Below, piece by piece: positions 22,656 through 34,120 of a stretch of DNA of 64,000 nt; position 1 is the first letter of the stretch; each line of letters begins with the position of its first letter. Origin of the DNA: Copromyces sp. CBS 386.78 (lineage: Eukaryota > Ascomycota > Sordariomycetes > Sordariales > Sordariaceae); assembly GCA_030685235.1 (NCBI GenBank), contig MU839151.1:124001-188000 (forward strand), read 5' to 3'. Both the position numbers and the translations under genes were made by a program. Under the pieces are notes generated by a model. The model was not told where the DNA came from. It saw nothing but the letters and a program-made list of their open reading frames with translations, and did not search any database.

Positions 22656-25417
22656 CTTGTTTATGGTTGTCGATGATGACTCTGTAATAAAATGGGCGAC
22701 TGTGTATGTAAAGCCGGTGCGCTGGGGTATCGTGTGTCGTGCGCAATTGGGCGTCGTTCAATGCCACCGGTGCATGAACTCAGTCTTCGGTCTCCGGGAA
22801 TCAGAACAGTCGCTGTGTTTGGATATTTTTTTGCTCTGCCACTTTTGCCCTGGACAAGTTTTTTCGAAATTTTTGCGGCAAGCTCAGCACGGAGCACGGG
22901 CCATGGACATGCGGGGTGGGGATTCTACCCCAATTGACGCCGCATTGGCGACCCCATTGGCTCGTCTCGGGGGTGTAAGTTGGAGGGCTTGGCATTTTGT
23001 CGTCGATTCCTGTGCGGAGTTGGGAATTTTGGTGTCGATAAGATTTCTGATAAGAATAATATGGCAGGGGAAGGGGGGGTCTGCCAGCTGATGGACAGCT
23101 GTCGGATTGTTGGGTGTCTGTCATCTGTCTCTTTCGACTTTCGTCCAACCCTCACCTCTCGCCCAGTCCTCGTCGTCGTCCTCCCACACGGGACATCATG
23201 CCCTTGACACTCCCACTCTTCGCACCGCACTCAACCAGATCGCATATCGCACCCATTCTCTTATTCCCATTTGGCCAATGGTCGATTCCCCCCCAACTCA
23301 CATCAGCCCTATCGGCTCGATCTGCATGTAGGTCTGACCTGGGAGAGATTGAGGCTTGGACTGTTTGGCGGTGTCCGTAACAGTTCTGTTTCGACCCTTT
23401 TACTGCTTTCCCGGAGAGCAGGGAGACGGATGATTAATGACGAATTCTTGGTCTTTTTCAATTGAGGCAATGCCACAATCCCCAGGTACTCTTTAAGCCG
23501 ATTTGCTGATATGCAGTGGCCATATCTCCGTCTTTCTTACCTAGGTACCTTCCTTGGTCGTTGACCGAGACACATCCAGGACTACGATATGCAGTCAGAT
23601 CAAAAATGTGAAGGCGCCGTCACGGGTTCTCGCATCTCAACATGTCCTCCTCGGACTTTGGCTGTCACAAGTGTCGACAGCTTCGCATTTCAACCAAAGA
23701 CTCGCGTCCAAGGACGGATTACCAATTGAACAAACTGGAACGCCGGATGACTCAGGCCAACACGATTGACCGCCCGGTCTCAGTACCCGCAATGCGTTAC
23801 CATCGTCTACTACGGCGTCGATGTTGTCGTCAGGGCGTGGGGCGACATGGCGAGTCCAGACTAACAGACAGACAGACACACACCTAAACACCATCAAGAT
23901 AGACTGGTGATGCTTTGACTAATACGGCAGGTTGTTCATCCTCGCCATCACTTCCTATAGAGGCCATTGTCTGGATGATCACCAGCGTCGCAATATGGAA
24001 TAGCCTCTCTGGCGTCTGCGGGATTGGTCGCCAAACGGTTCCGTCCAGCCGGACATCCAATCAAACGACAATCAAGTCCGGGATTTCCAGTGATGGTTGT
24101 ACGTACAGTGGCAGAAGTGGCTGAAGAGCCCTACAGGATGCACGGCACCTCCAGACACCCCCAAATCGCCCCAAATCCTCCCGCTCTTCGGCGCATCAGA
24201 AGCGTCCGGGTCGATGCCAGGTGGCGCACCACTCCGGCCCGTCGCATGGGATGTGGTGCCGCCGTGTATCACTTCCACTTCGGTCTCTCATCGTCAACAG
24301 CATCACCACGACCACGATACTACACCGTACCCCAAGTCGAACCAGCGAGCCAGCCTCTTCCGCCAGACCCCCAAGTCATGCCAAATCGATAGTGGTGGGC
24401 ATTTGGCATGGTGATTTTGTATTTGTGTACGACACATGATGGTTCTTCCAGCCGAGCCAGCTTGTTCTTCGCCCAAGACTTTCGTTGATTTTTTGAGCGC
24501 GAAATGCATGGCTTCCAAATCAGGGGTATAAACATCGACAACGTAAACATGCCATGGAGCTGTACAGGGGCCGTACAGTATGTATTGACCGACATATCAA
24601 ATCGTACTTGACAGGTACAAGAAACAGCGCTGATAGGTACCACCCTCCATCATCTCCAAGACGCCATTGGATGCCCCAGTCGTAGCCTAAACCAGTGCGC
24701 AGCTGCGATGAATTCCCCTCTACACCGACCTTCCAAGCATGAGACTATCAAAAAAGGTACTCTGCAGTATCTATCCATCCGTCCTCCTTGATTCAGCCTT
24801 ATGCCCTCGGGTTACGTCGCCATACAGCGGCGTCTCCGTACGACCATCATCCCATCCTACCCTACGAGCCTAGTCTGCTACTAGCTACCTAGGAACAAAT
24901 GGCCGGCTCACAAGCTCCGCGCCGGCACACCCCACGAAACCATCATCAAGGGCCGTGACTTCGCCTTCTTCTGACATGATACTGCCGTCCCTCCGCGTCA
25001 CCCTATGGGCTGGCATAGGAAATGAGAGCACCGCCTCCTCCAGGAACCGTTCCGTCTCGCGATAGCTTGGTTACTTCTACCCGGATCACATTTAACACCA
25101 ACACTTGACAGCCTCTTGGCTTCACCATCCCCACAAAGTCTTGCACAGCCCTGTGCGCAGTCAATTCGTGAATCCACTTCCTCACTTGGTCGATTGAGCA
25201 TAGGTCTGGACACACAAGACATGATCTTATGCCCCTAGAGCTTCGATAAATAAGAACGACGCCATTTATTAAACAAGGCCCATCCGGAGGTAACCCGCTT
25301 CCTGCCTTATTTACACGGCATCTTACCCTGGCTTGCTCTTGACTGGTGACTTAGCTTATACATTTGTTGTCTGATAGGAGTCATACACGATATCACTACA
25401 ATCCAGGCATTTTGTTC
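22656..25417. other. 2.8-kb intergenic region between divergent genes
   Basis: Upstream DNA of NOP58 and of the zinc-finger gene. Only short overlapping frames on all six phases, none with domain or splice support; a CAGACAGACAGACACACAC tract lies at 23865-23883. I see no tRNA or transposon ends. Confidence 0.5.
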
Positions 25418-28400
25418 ATGGCTCCGAATTATTCTCAGCCAAGGGTGGACCCTGTGAGAGAAGGAGTCACTAGCTACGCCGTCGGAGAAAATGATACTGC
25501 CTCGTATCAGGTCCCGACTACTACACTTATAAAGAACACCCACCCCGAGACACACACCGACAACATCTGGCAAGAGAACGAGGAGAACGATTACTTTCCC
25601 ACTGCCTACCATGAGATCACCAGCAAAAATTCTCGTGCCTCACTCGCCTCGACATCTAGACGGAGCTCAGCTGCCCCCAGCATCTTTTCAACAGCCGGCC
25701 TAAGAATATCTACTGCCTCGACGGTATACTCGCGATACTCAGTTCGACAACACTCACTGGACTCGGCGGACCCTATGTCATCTGCAACACCTTGGAGTTC
25801 TGAGAAATGCGATGATGGCTTCAACACCGACGAGTACCCACTTCGTTATTGTTGCACGTTTTGCGACGCCATGTTCGCGTGTCCCGTACAGTGGAGGGAT
25901 CACGAACTCAAGGATCACGACAGACCTGAGGAGCATCTGTGCTCCATTTGCCACGATTCTTTCCCAGAGAGGCCATCTCTTGCATCCCATTGTCGAGAAA
26001 TCCACAACCTTTCTTCCCCCCCAACGACTGAACACATAATCAAGCTACCGACAAGAGGAGCTTGGGGCTGTGGATTCTGCGGTGCCTTTGTACAGTCGCG
26101 TCCTGACTATCTAGACCACGTCGGCAAGCACTGCGAAGAGGGCATGCAAAGAGTCCATTGGCAGCACTCCTCTGTAATTCGTGGCCTCTTAAAACAGCCA
26201 AGGATGGTGGAAGCATGGAATCGTCTGGTTTCAAATGAAGAACGGGAGCGAGGTACCAAGTTGCATTTTATGTGGGATGAACACACGACCGGACGACACG
26301 CAACCACGGAGCTTGGAGACGCCCGCAATCCCTCTCGGCTGCAAGATATACTCGAGTTCTTCGCAAAAGGCTCTTGCGACCTCCAGAGCACCGCGCAATA
26401 CGCCTTTAACGTGGCTCAAATAAGGGCCGAACAGAACGTTAGCAGTCTCGTCAAGGCGTACTACTCTCATGGCTTGCGCCCGTTGCCGGAGAGTCCAGAC
26501 GATATCACTTCATCTCTAGTCGATGGGATGGGCCGCCTAAACCTCGAGCACCCAGCGCCCCAAATCAGTCAAAAGAATCCGGACAGTCCTGCACCGATCG
26601 ACTCTTCTCCAATTCCTGTGTCATCGACTAGGACGGGTTTCACTGCAGCATTTCCTGATCAAACCACCGCCGCAGAATCACTGTTTGCCGCTTGGGATTC
26701 CTACGTGTGCACACAATCCAAGGCTATCCCAAATCGAGACGCGGACATCGCACCGCATCGCACAAGCCCACCAAACACTACGGAGAGCGCTTCTCTTTCT
26801 GTACCCAAAACCAATGTGTTTTTGAAGTCGACTTCATCACCATTGGGAAAAGGGCTACGTCGGATAGATAGCGATAGACATCTTGATGCTCTCAAAGCTG
26901 GAGCTGCGGCCTTGGCGCGAGGAGAAAATACCGAACGTCCACGGACTGCTTTGGCCTCAGATTACACCAGAGCCCCAACATCAGTATCTGCGGAACATGA
27001 CGCAGAGGCCAGTCAGCAGCCATCCCTTTCAGAAGCTCTGCTTGAACTTGCTCCAAGGTACAACGTCGTTCGCAAGGACTGGCTGCTTGTTCCGAAGCCA
27101 GGGAGCCGCTCCTCCATTGGGTCACCGTCTGTTTCAAGCATGCAATCGGGCAACGCCAGGAACAGGTTCTCGACCATTGACGATAGCACTAGTGAACGTG
27201 TCTCGGAGGACAGTTTATCTGATCCAGACATTTGGGCAGAACAGGACGTCGGTAATGACAACAACAGAGCTTGGAGCAAAGCCTATCAGCAGGCCATCAA
27301 CATGGTGCTACAACGACTCTGGTCCCAGTATAATCAAAACTGGGAGGCATTGATCAGATCATGCGTTAGCAGTGTAGGGAGCAGTAATGCCGACAGGATG
27401 GATCCATATCGAGCCGGGAAGGCCACGCCGTCTCGGCGAAGGCCGGGCGGAACCCTTCGACCCCCAAGTTCGCGACGCACCCCCGATGACGATGACGATG
27501 AAGACGATGATGACGGTAGTCAGCCATCGCCCTATGCTTCCAGGCCTGGTTCCGCAACATCAAAGAGATTTGCTTGCCCGTTCCGTAAACACAATCCGGA
27601 AAAGTACAACCGTGTCGACTATGACATTTGCGCAAACAAGGATTGGCCGACCATTCCAAGGTTGAAGTAAGCATACCAACCACAATTCCTGGACCTAGCC
27701 CTATGGTACATCGCTAACGCGCAGTGTAGAGAGCATCTGTATCGAAGACACTACAAGATCCATTGCCAACGGTGCAAACAGACTTTCAGCGATGCGAGAC
27801 AACTCACCATTCACGAGATGGCCCCGGAAGCCTGCGAACTCCTCGATATCAAGCCGCCTGGAGACATTACCACATCACAAGAACGGCAGCTCAAGTCTAG
27901 GAAGCATACACATCGGCGCCAGAGCGACGAAGAGAAGTGGAGGGAGATCTACCGACTGCTGTTTCCCAACGATATCGTGCCGTCACCTTGTGAGTCCCCC
28001 AAGAACCTCCAATCCCCAACGTCCAGACAGATTGAGGACTGACCGATATGTCAACAGATCCCGAATACGCCGAGGATTTCCAGCCAATGGGCGCTGAGTC
28101 TCGAAACGTTCTCGAATTCCAACACTACCTGTTGACGGAAATGCCTCGGCTTTTCACACAAGCGGCCTACGAATACGCCGGACAACACATACAGGATCAA
28201 GTGCTGGTTCGGGTTGACGACGTCAACAAGATCATTGAAGATACCCTGCAACAAGCCTACGACACGTGGACATTGCAAGGGCGCCTGCTGCCGCCGAACA
28301 TCAGCCCGTCCATCTCGATGCGCGAGTTCCCGGCTACACAGGCTACGCAGGCCGGACATTCAACCAGCATGTCATCGACCACCTGGCCCGAAACGACTAT

Positions 28401-28680
28401 GCCTCCTCCACCGTACATCCATGAACAGTCGGCTCCTTCGTTTCTTCCCAATACCTCTGCTCCGGAGTATGCGCTCTTCTCTGTCGCATCTGAAATGGAC
28501 GCCATGCTCATCCTCGACGATATCGACATGCCTGTCTCCAACCCAGCTGGGTCTGCGCCGAGCTACACGAGCAGCTACACGAGCAACGAATACATGACGA
28601 CAGGGCCTGATGTGCAGTATACTGGTGCTGGCTTCTTTCCTTACGGTGGTAATGCGGGCGGGAATCCGAATTGGTTCTAA
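25418..28680 (+). CDS. Large C2H2 zinc-finger protein, fungal-specific
   Basis: Three exons (25418-27666, 27730-27989, 28058-28680) give 1043 residues; introns of 63 and 68 bp, with frame-preserving joins PRLK-EHLYRRH and PSPY-PEYAEDF. The start is the first ATG (MAPNYSQP). After a Ser-rich N-terminus come three C2H2-like fingers around residues 144-240: CTFCDAMF...HELKDH, CSICHDSF...HCREIH and CGFCGAFV...HVGKHC. A long disordered middle ends in an acidic run (DDDDDEDDDDG). The second conserved block near residue 730 reads FACPFRKHNPEKYN, WPTIPRLKEHLYRRHYKIHC, RCKQTFSDARQLTIHE, a cysteine/histidine module common in filamentous-fungus proteins of unknown role. A Pro/Ser/Thr-rich C-terminus could be an activation region. 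It probably binds nucleic acid; target unknown. Confidence 0.88.
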
Positions 28681-29934
28681 ACCATTTCTGTTAAAACAGC
28701 GGCGCAAAACCCTTCCCACAAGGGACCAAAGAAAATGGCTAGATGGGAATGGACGGAGACTGGGGCTTTTACCTACGTTATCGACCGCAGGACCCGTTTG
28801 GAGAGCGCCTCATTTAGATTCTGAGTGATCTTGACGCAACGGTCAGTGCCCAGCCAGTCATTCATTGTTCCTAGGGTGTGGCGGTTGGTTTGCGATCGAT
28901 AGCAGGAACTACCTAGATGTTATGTTCAATAGACAGACCGTGGGAGAAGCCCATTACTTTGTACTTTTGCACCCAGTCACATCCTCCTGGATACCATGTC
29001 CCATCGATTGCATTCCATGCCCCCTTGCCCAGAGGCAGGATTAGGCGCCCTGTAATGCCGTGTTAATCAGGAAGCCACGGTAGCTGGTTGCTGTTACCAA
29101 ATCACCAGTGCGCTTTGATCGGAGCAGTTCTGGAAGGTGGGCAGCCACGGAGATCGCTGGACTACCTTAGGTACGTTCGGCGGGAACATCGACACCTTCC
29201 CGAGATAACACATGTGAACGAAGCTCTGTAACCACCTAAGACGACCAGGAACTTTTTCCTTCGTTCCTTGCTATGCTGTTATTCGACACGACGGGGGGCA
29301 AGGCCGCATTTCCAGTTCCAAGTCTCCAGCATCGTCACTGCTTCCGCTTTGGTTAGGTTGTCTTGAAGGCCAGGTTTCTATGACGCTATCCAGGAGGAGA
29401 GATGATCGAAAGCCGAAGTTCGCCTTCCCTCGCATGGTCCAACCACATTACACCTTTTGAAATACTCTTGCACGCGTGGATGTGTCTATATAATGCCTTT
29501 GAATCCAAATTCTAGACATCATTGTGATCCCTATCACAAATTTTGCAACGGCCTTTCCCCAATCGCAACGAGCGGTATTGGACGGTGGGTGTGCGGGTTT
29601 GACCACTTCGACCGGGGATATCGCCATATCGGGTTGCAATGGCCTGCCTTATTTTTTTCCCTCTGCGTCAATGGCAACTGCGCGTTATCATAGCCCTTTC
29701 CAGGCCCAAGATTTCCTAGGATGGAGCCTTGAGCTGGGGCTTATTTAAGTATCCCGCCCTACTCGTCTTTTTGCTTCTCCTTCTCTTTTCTCTGTTTTCT
29801 ACCCCACGACAAAATCACACATCCACATTGTCAACGCGGTTCTTTTTGGACATTTGGAACATCTCTTTTGGGCAAGATCCCCCGCATCGTTTGAATACCA
29901 ATCACCAAGATCATTTACTCAAGCTGTCGTCAAG
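28681..29934. other. Intergenic, promoter of next gene
   Basis: Carries the 3' flank of the zinc-finger gene and, from about 29700, a CT-rich leader (CTTCTCCTTCTCTTTTCTC) before the ATG at 29935. No other gene seen. Confidence 0.5.
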
Positions 29935-31445
29935 ATGAGTGACCAGAACCGCTTCGAAGGAAGACGACGCGCAAGACGCTCCTCCATGTCCGAGTCACAG
30001 ACGCGTGAACGAAACCCCTCCGGAGAAAGACGGCCCCTTTCTGCGCCAGCTTCAGCCCCAGGTTCTCCACGCGCCACCGCGGCAGAAATGCATGATTATC
30101 GCGAGGCGATCCGCAGGGAAGCCCAAGCCTTTGGAATGGGCCTCCAGCCAGCAGATGTAAGTGCATATGTACCGACTCTCATCATCATCAGTGAGGTGTT
30201 AACCAGCAGCTGACACGAATGCACACAGCTCGAGTCTCCGGATCGTCTTGGGCTCCTTAAACTATTAGAGCCCGATATCCAACACCAGGTTCAGACACTG
30301 GCCACGAGGGAGTCGGCGATCCCCAAACCTATCGACATCGGGAAGAATAATACCATCGAGTCAACAACCACAGAAGTCACCACCGCCAAGTCAAGTCCAA
30401 CTGTCAGAGAATCTCGAGTTCGCTTCTCTGACGTTGCTGGACCTCCTCCTCCCATAGTCCCCAATTACCCCTCAATCGACGACATCACATCATCTTGCCC
30501 AAGGGCGAGTGAGAGGGCATCGTCTTCGCGACAGAATGCATCCGCTCCACTCCCGAGGTTGGTTTCTCCGGTCCAGAGCGCTTCACCCTCACCCCATAAT
30601 GCACCGCCTTTGCGACGGAGGGCATCGTCTCCGCGTTCAAGGACGAGAGCTTCTACCCGCTCTGTACCAACTTCAACAAAGCGACTGCCTAGTCCCCTGG
30701 CAATGATACCATCTCCTCTTATTTCGGATTCCCTCAGCGCAGTCATCAAGATTGCGCAGAAGTTTCGGGAAGTGGCACAAGCGCTTGGATTCCGTGATGA
30801 TGATGTCTTCAAGGTGTGGTGCAAGCGCTGCGTCGAATACAGCTTTGATAACTTTCTCGAGCCTTACATGGAGAAGTGGTGGAATTATTCGAACCGTCTG
30901 ACTGAGGCAGAAGTGGACGAGGCAACCAAGATTGGTTGTCGTGCTTTGATTGCTCTACTCAAAGGGGATGAGACTAGGTTTCTTGAAGGGCATTGTGAGT
31001 TTGAACATCTTTTGCCAGGATATGACGCAGTGACTAATCGATGTTTCTCCGTATAGTGAGCCGGCTTCAGCTTTTTGCACGCTTTGCTATTGACGTGGTG
31101 CACGATGACAATGAGACGCATGCAGACATTCCTGAGGACAACAACTTTCTTTGTGAACATCCGTTGGGCAACACGCAAAAGATCCGCGGACTAATCATGT
31201 TGGCGGACTTTTTGCTCGACTGCCGCTTTATGGAGGTGTCGACGAGGCGCGAGTACTTTGCGGCATCAGCCAGGGCGAGTGAGCGCCGCAAAATCGATGA
31301 GAATGTTATTGAAGACGAGGACGACCAGACTGAGACGGACAAAAGCAAAAGTGTGATAAGCCCGAGGCAGCACATGGCATCTGTGTTAAAAGAGAGGGCA
31401 CAAGTGCCGTCGATGGATACATACGCCGGAGAGAAGAGGAAGTGA
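29935..31445 (+). CDS. Unknown protein, basic disordered N-half and helical C-half
   Basis: Three exons (29935-30156, 30229-30994, 31057-31445) encode 458 residues; introns are 72 and 62 bp. The ATG context is CAAGATGAGT. I recognise no family. The first 250 residues are Ser/Arg/Pro-rich and disordered (RRRARRSSMSESQTRERNPS, PPLRRRASSPRSRTRASTRS). The second half looks folded and helical: SLSAVIKIAQKFREVAQALG, VFKVWCKRCVEYSFDNFLEP, TKIGCRALIALLKGDE, then after intron 2 LSRLQLFARFAIDVVHDD and IRGLIMLADFLLDCRFMEVS. The C-terminus is acidic (IDENVIEDEDDQTETDKSK). A diverged copy of that acidic segment sits at 34013-34106 on the other strand. Confidence 0.85.
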
Positions 31446-32016
31446 TTGTGGCTGCTTTTATGTGGCTTTCGTTCAGTATGGTGGTTTTAATGTGTAGTGT
31501 CGAGCGAGAGAAACCTTAGCGAAGTATAGCCATGCCTAGTATAGCTTAGAAAATTGCTACGGTTCCCGAATGAAACACCGTTGATTAAGTCCAATGCTGG
31601 TTTTTGTGTTAGCTCGAGACCTTGAGTCAACTTGCCCAGGCGTTTTCATATCTGTTCGATTCGTTCCGTTCCATGACCACGGCATAATCTCACCTTTCCA
31701 CTTAAATATGCTATTTTGGAAATTTAGTATTGCGTATTGAATCTTGCTGATGCCTTTCCGATCCGTACCTACCTAGCTCCTCTTGATGCTGCTATCTTTC
31801 CTTGACTGCCATTGACAGTAATACAGGTAGGTTGAGAAGCTTCAACGCTCAAATGTCACATCATGAGACACAACGAAGACACCAGGCATTTGCGCACCAA
31901 CCATTGTTTTCAAACACCTCCAGTCACTACCTTGTAACTTGATGGCTCGTGCGGTACCCTCCACACATGCGAAGTTGCGAACCCAGCAAAGACACTGAAC
32001 AATCAACGTTCCAGGT
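31446..32016. other. Convergent 3' flanks, no gene seen
   Basis: 3' untranslated DNA of the unknown gene (plus) and the second NmrA-like gene (minus). Confidence 0.5.
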
Positions 32017-33122
32017 CTAAGCAGCCAACAACCCCTCCTCCTCCAACCACCCCTTGACCACTGCTCTCACATCCTCCGTCAGGAGTCTCAGCTTCTCATT
32101 CGCGCTCTCCTCTTTCTTCAGTTCATTTCCGGCCCCGTCCGCCAGAAAGTGGACCTTTAGGAAATCCACAAACGCGCTATAATCGCCCTTGGCCAGCTTC
32201 TCCTCACCGTTGTTGTGGATATCCTTGGAATCCACATGGGTGACATTCAGCTTCTTGCCTGTTAATTCTTCAGTAATGGCCAGGAGTTGGTTCTGCGACA
32301 CATTGAACGAGGCCGTGGAGAGGTAACTGTTTTTGGTCAGGTCCGGATGGCGCAGGATTTCGGAGACGGCGCGGCCGATGTGCGATTGCAAAGAAGCTGG
32401 CCAGAGTCCGGTGCCGGAGTCGATTATGGTTGCTTTGCCGTTCTTTGCATCTATTCCGGTGAGGCCGTTGGACAATGCCTGAGTGGTGGCTTCGTCAGCA
32501 TCCTCTCCCTCTTCACTACATGGACCTACCTAGGCAGGGTAACGAGGGGGGGGCGGGCAACATACCGATTCAAAAAAGAAGCCCGTCGACAGTCCAGTCC
32601 AGGTTAATCCCGTCCCTTCCTTTTGAATCAGGTAATCAACAACCTCCCTCTTGCCCGCCAACAGCTCCCCGATCTTGGTCTTCTCCACCCCTTTCTGGCG
32701 AGTGTTAACCCCAAACTCGCTCGGCACAAATCTCTTGACGCCGGCCGCGATCGCCGCGTCAACGATCTTCTTTTGCTCTTGCACCGCAGCGGTGGCGAGG
32801 ACCGAGACTACGGCGTCTTGGCCCTCGAAGGCGGACTGCAGAGACGAAGGGGAGGAGTAGTCGACTGCTGTGAAGGTGACGGTGTAGGGGGTGAAGGAGG
32901 GCTTGGAAGAAGTGGAACCGGAGCGGGTTAAGATGGTCACGGTGAAACCGCCGACTAGGAGGGCGCGGACTATGTGGGTGCCTAAGTTGCCTGTGCCCTG
33001 TTGGGCGGCGGGAAGAGGGATGTGGTTAGATGGGCTGTGGGATGATGGCGCAAAGGCAGAGCGAGCTTTGGACAGGGGTGACTTACACCGAGGACAGCGA
33101 CGGTGTTGATGGTGGAAGACAT
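32017..33122 (-). CDS. NmrA/isoflavone-reductase-like NAD(P)H oxidoreductase (CipA-like)
   Basis: Three exons (33122-33087, 32997-32566, 32478-32017) give 309 residues; introns 89 and 87 bp. Exon 1 and 2 join to make VAVLGGTGNLGTHIVRALL, the GxxGxxG nucleotide-binding loop of atypical short-chain dehydrogenases. Next come VTILTRSGS (the basic residue that favours NADPH), VDYSSPSSLQSAFEGQDAVV, VLATAAVQEQKKIVDAAIAAGVKRFVPSEFG, TGLSTGFFFES, then the family's C-terminal substrate region (LSTASFNVSQNQLLAITEEL). The isoflavone-reductase-like set includes fungal proteins of secondary metabolism and stress, but no cluster genes surround it here, so the substrate is open. It is only distantly related to the NmrA-like gene at 3129-4279. 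Confidence 0.9.
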
Positions 33123-33694
33123 GATGACGGTTGGTTATGATAGGAATCACTTGTTTGTTGTGAATCCGGATTGTTCTTTGTCGATCAATAAGTACTTAAT
33201 TTGCGAGCTTTTTGATGCGGTTGAATCAGAATTGGCGAGTGCTTTTGTGATGTTGGGGAGGATTGCAAGCGAAAGAGAGAGAGAGAGAGGTTCCTGAACG
33301 GCAGCCACGATGCACTACCTACCTACTTATACAACTTTCCCCTCTTCCATTCCTCCACCTTTCCGTCGACTTGCCGCTCTTGTGGACCGCGATCAAAGAC
33401 ATCACGCATCATTAATCAGCGAGCATCATGCATCATTGAGTGATGTTGCAAGATTGGCTCGGGATGGCATGCATGTAGGTAGTCGTCGGTTGGCCAATGA
33501 GAAGCACAGGACCAAGACGTTTTGAGTCGAGGACGCCCTTGCGTGAAACTGTTGCACCACCACCTCATCAATTGCGTTGTTCATTGACCAAATTTCGCAA
33601 GATGAACGAAGAGGGAATGGTACTGTGAGTTTGGGGAGCTTTATGTGGCCATTATGAGCACAAATCTGCGGCCGATTTTCAATAACAACCAATA
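33123..33694. other. Intergenic; promoter of the reductase gene
   Basis: Contains a short GA-rich run (33269-33290) and inverted CATCACGCATCATTAA / CATCATGCATCATTG motifs near 33400-33440. No gene seen. Confidence 0.5.
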
Positions 33695-33788
33695 GGGATT
33701 GTAGTATAGTGGTCAGTACTTCTCGTTGTGGTCAAATTCGACATACAACGGATCCGAGAGGACCCAGGTTCGATTCCTGGCAATCCCA
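33695..33788 (+). tRNA. tRNA-His (anticodon GTG) with 22-nt intron
   Basis: Acceptor arms GGGATTG and CAATCCC pair perfectly. D arm GTAT/GTAC, anticodon stem TCTCG/CGAGA, anticodon GTG at 33728-33730, T arm CCAGG/CCTGG around TTCGATT. The anticodon loop is interrupted by 22 bases (33732-33753), again after position 37. The mature tRNA needs the extra G at position -1, normally added after transcription. A T-rich stretch (CTTTTTTCTTTTTC) beginning at 33790 serves as terminator. Confidence 0.92.
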
Positions 33789-33861
33789 TCTTTTTTCTTT
33801 TTCTTTTTGTAGGTACCATTCGCCTTACCACCTTTTGGAGAATTTCAACATTGTGGCTCCT

Positions 33862-33863
<2 letters not shown>

Positions 33864-33902
<39 letters not shown>
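33864..33902 (+). repeat. Poly(T) tract, 39 bases (poly(A) on minus strand)
   Basis: Uninterrupted T run 76 bp after tRNA-His. Read on the minus strand it is a poly(A) run about 110 bp 3' of the gene fragment at 34013-34120, so it can be read as that fragment's tail. Exact length is uncertain, as for any homopolymer. Confidence 0.85.
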
Positions 33903-33903
<1 letters not shown>

Positions 33904-34012
33904 GGAGGAGGTCCAAGTAGGGCAGGGGCACTGCAGTCTTCCTTCGACATGCGGTTCTCCAAGTTCAATGGCGATAATTAAAGATTGCGAAAGACCTTTT
34001 GGGGAAGGTGTA

Positions 34013-34120
34013 GGGCTTATCACAGAGGGCATCTTTGCCTTTGTCTGTCTCTGTCTGGTCGTCATCGTCTTCAACAGCATCCTCATCAAATACGCGGCGC
34101 TCCGACAAGTCATAAAGTAG
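34013..34120 (-). pseudogene. Truncated copy of the unknown gene at 29.9-31.4 kb
   Basis: On the minus strand this segment reads SERRVFDEDAVEDDDDQTETDKGKDA, close to SERRKIDENVIEDEDDQTETDKSKSV of the protein at 29935-31445. At DNA level the segment matching 31281-31363 is largely identical by eye (shared GCGCCGC, TTGAAGACGA, GACGACCAGAC, TGTGATAAGCCC), with one in-frame insertion of about 9 bases. Upstream similarity fades near a shared TACTTT; the N-terminal 400 codons are absent, as are both introns of the parent, though neither falls in the copied part. About 110 bp of unrelated DNA and then a 39-base poly(A) run follow in the sense direction. Probably a dead fragment. Confidence 0.6.
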
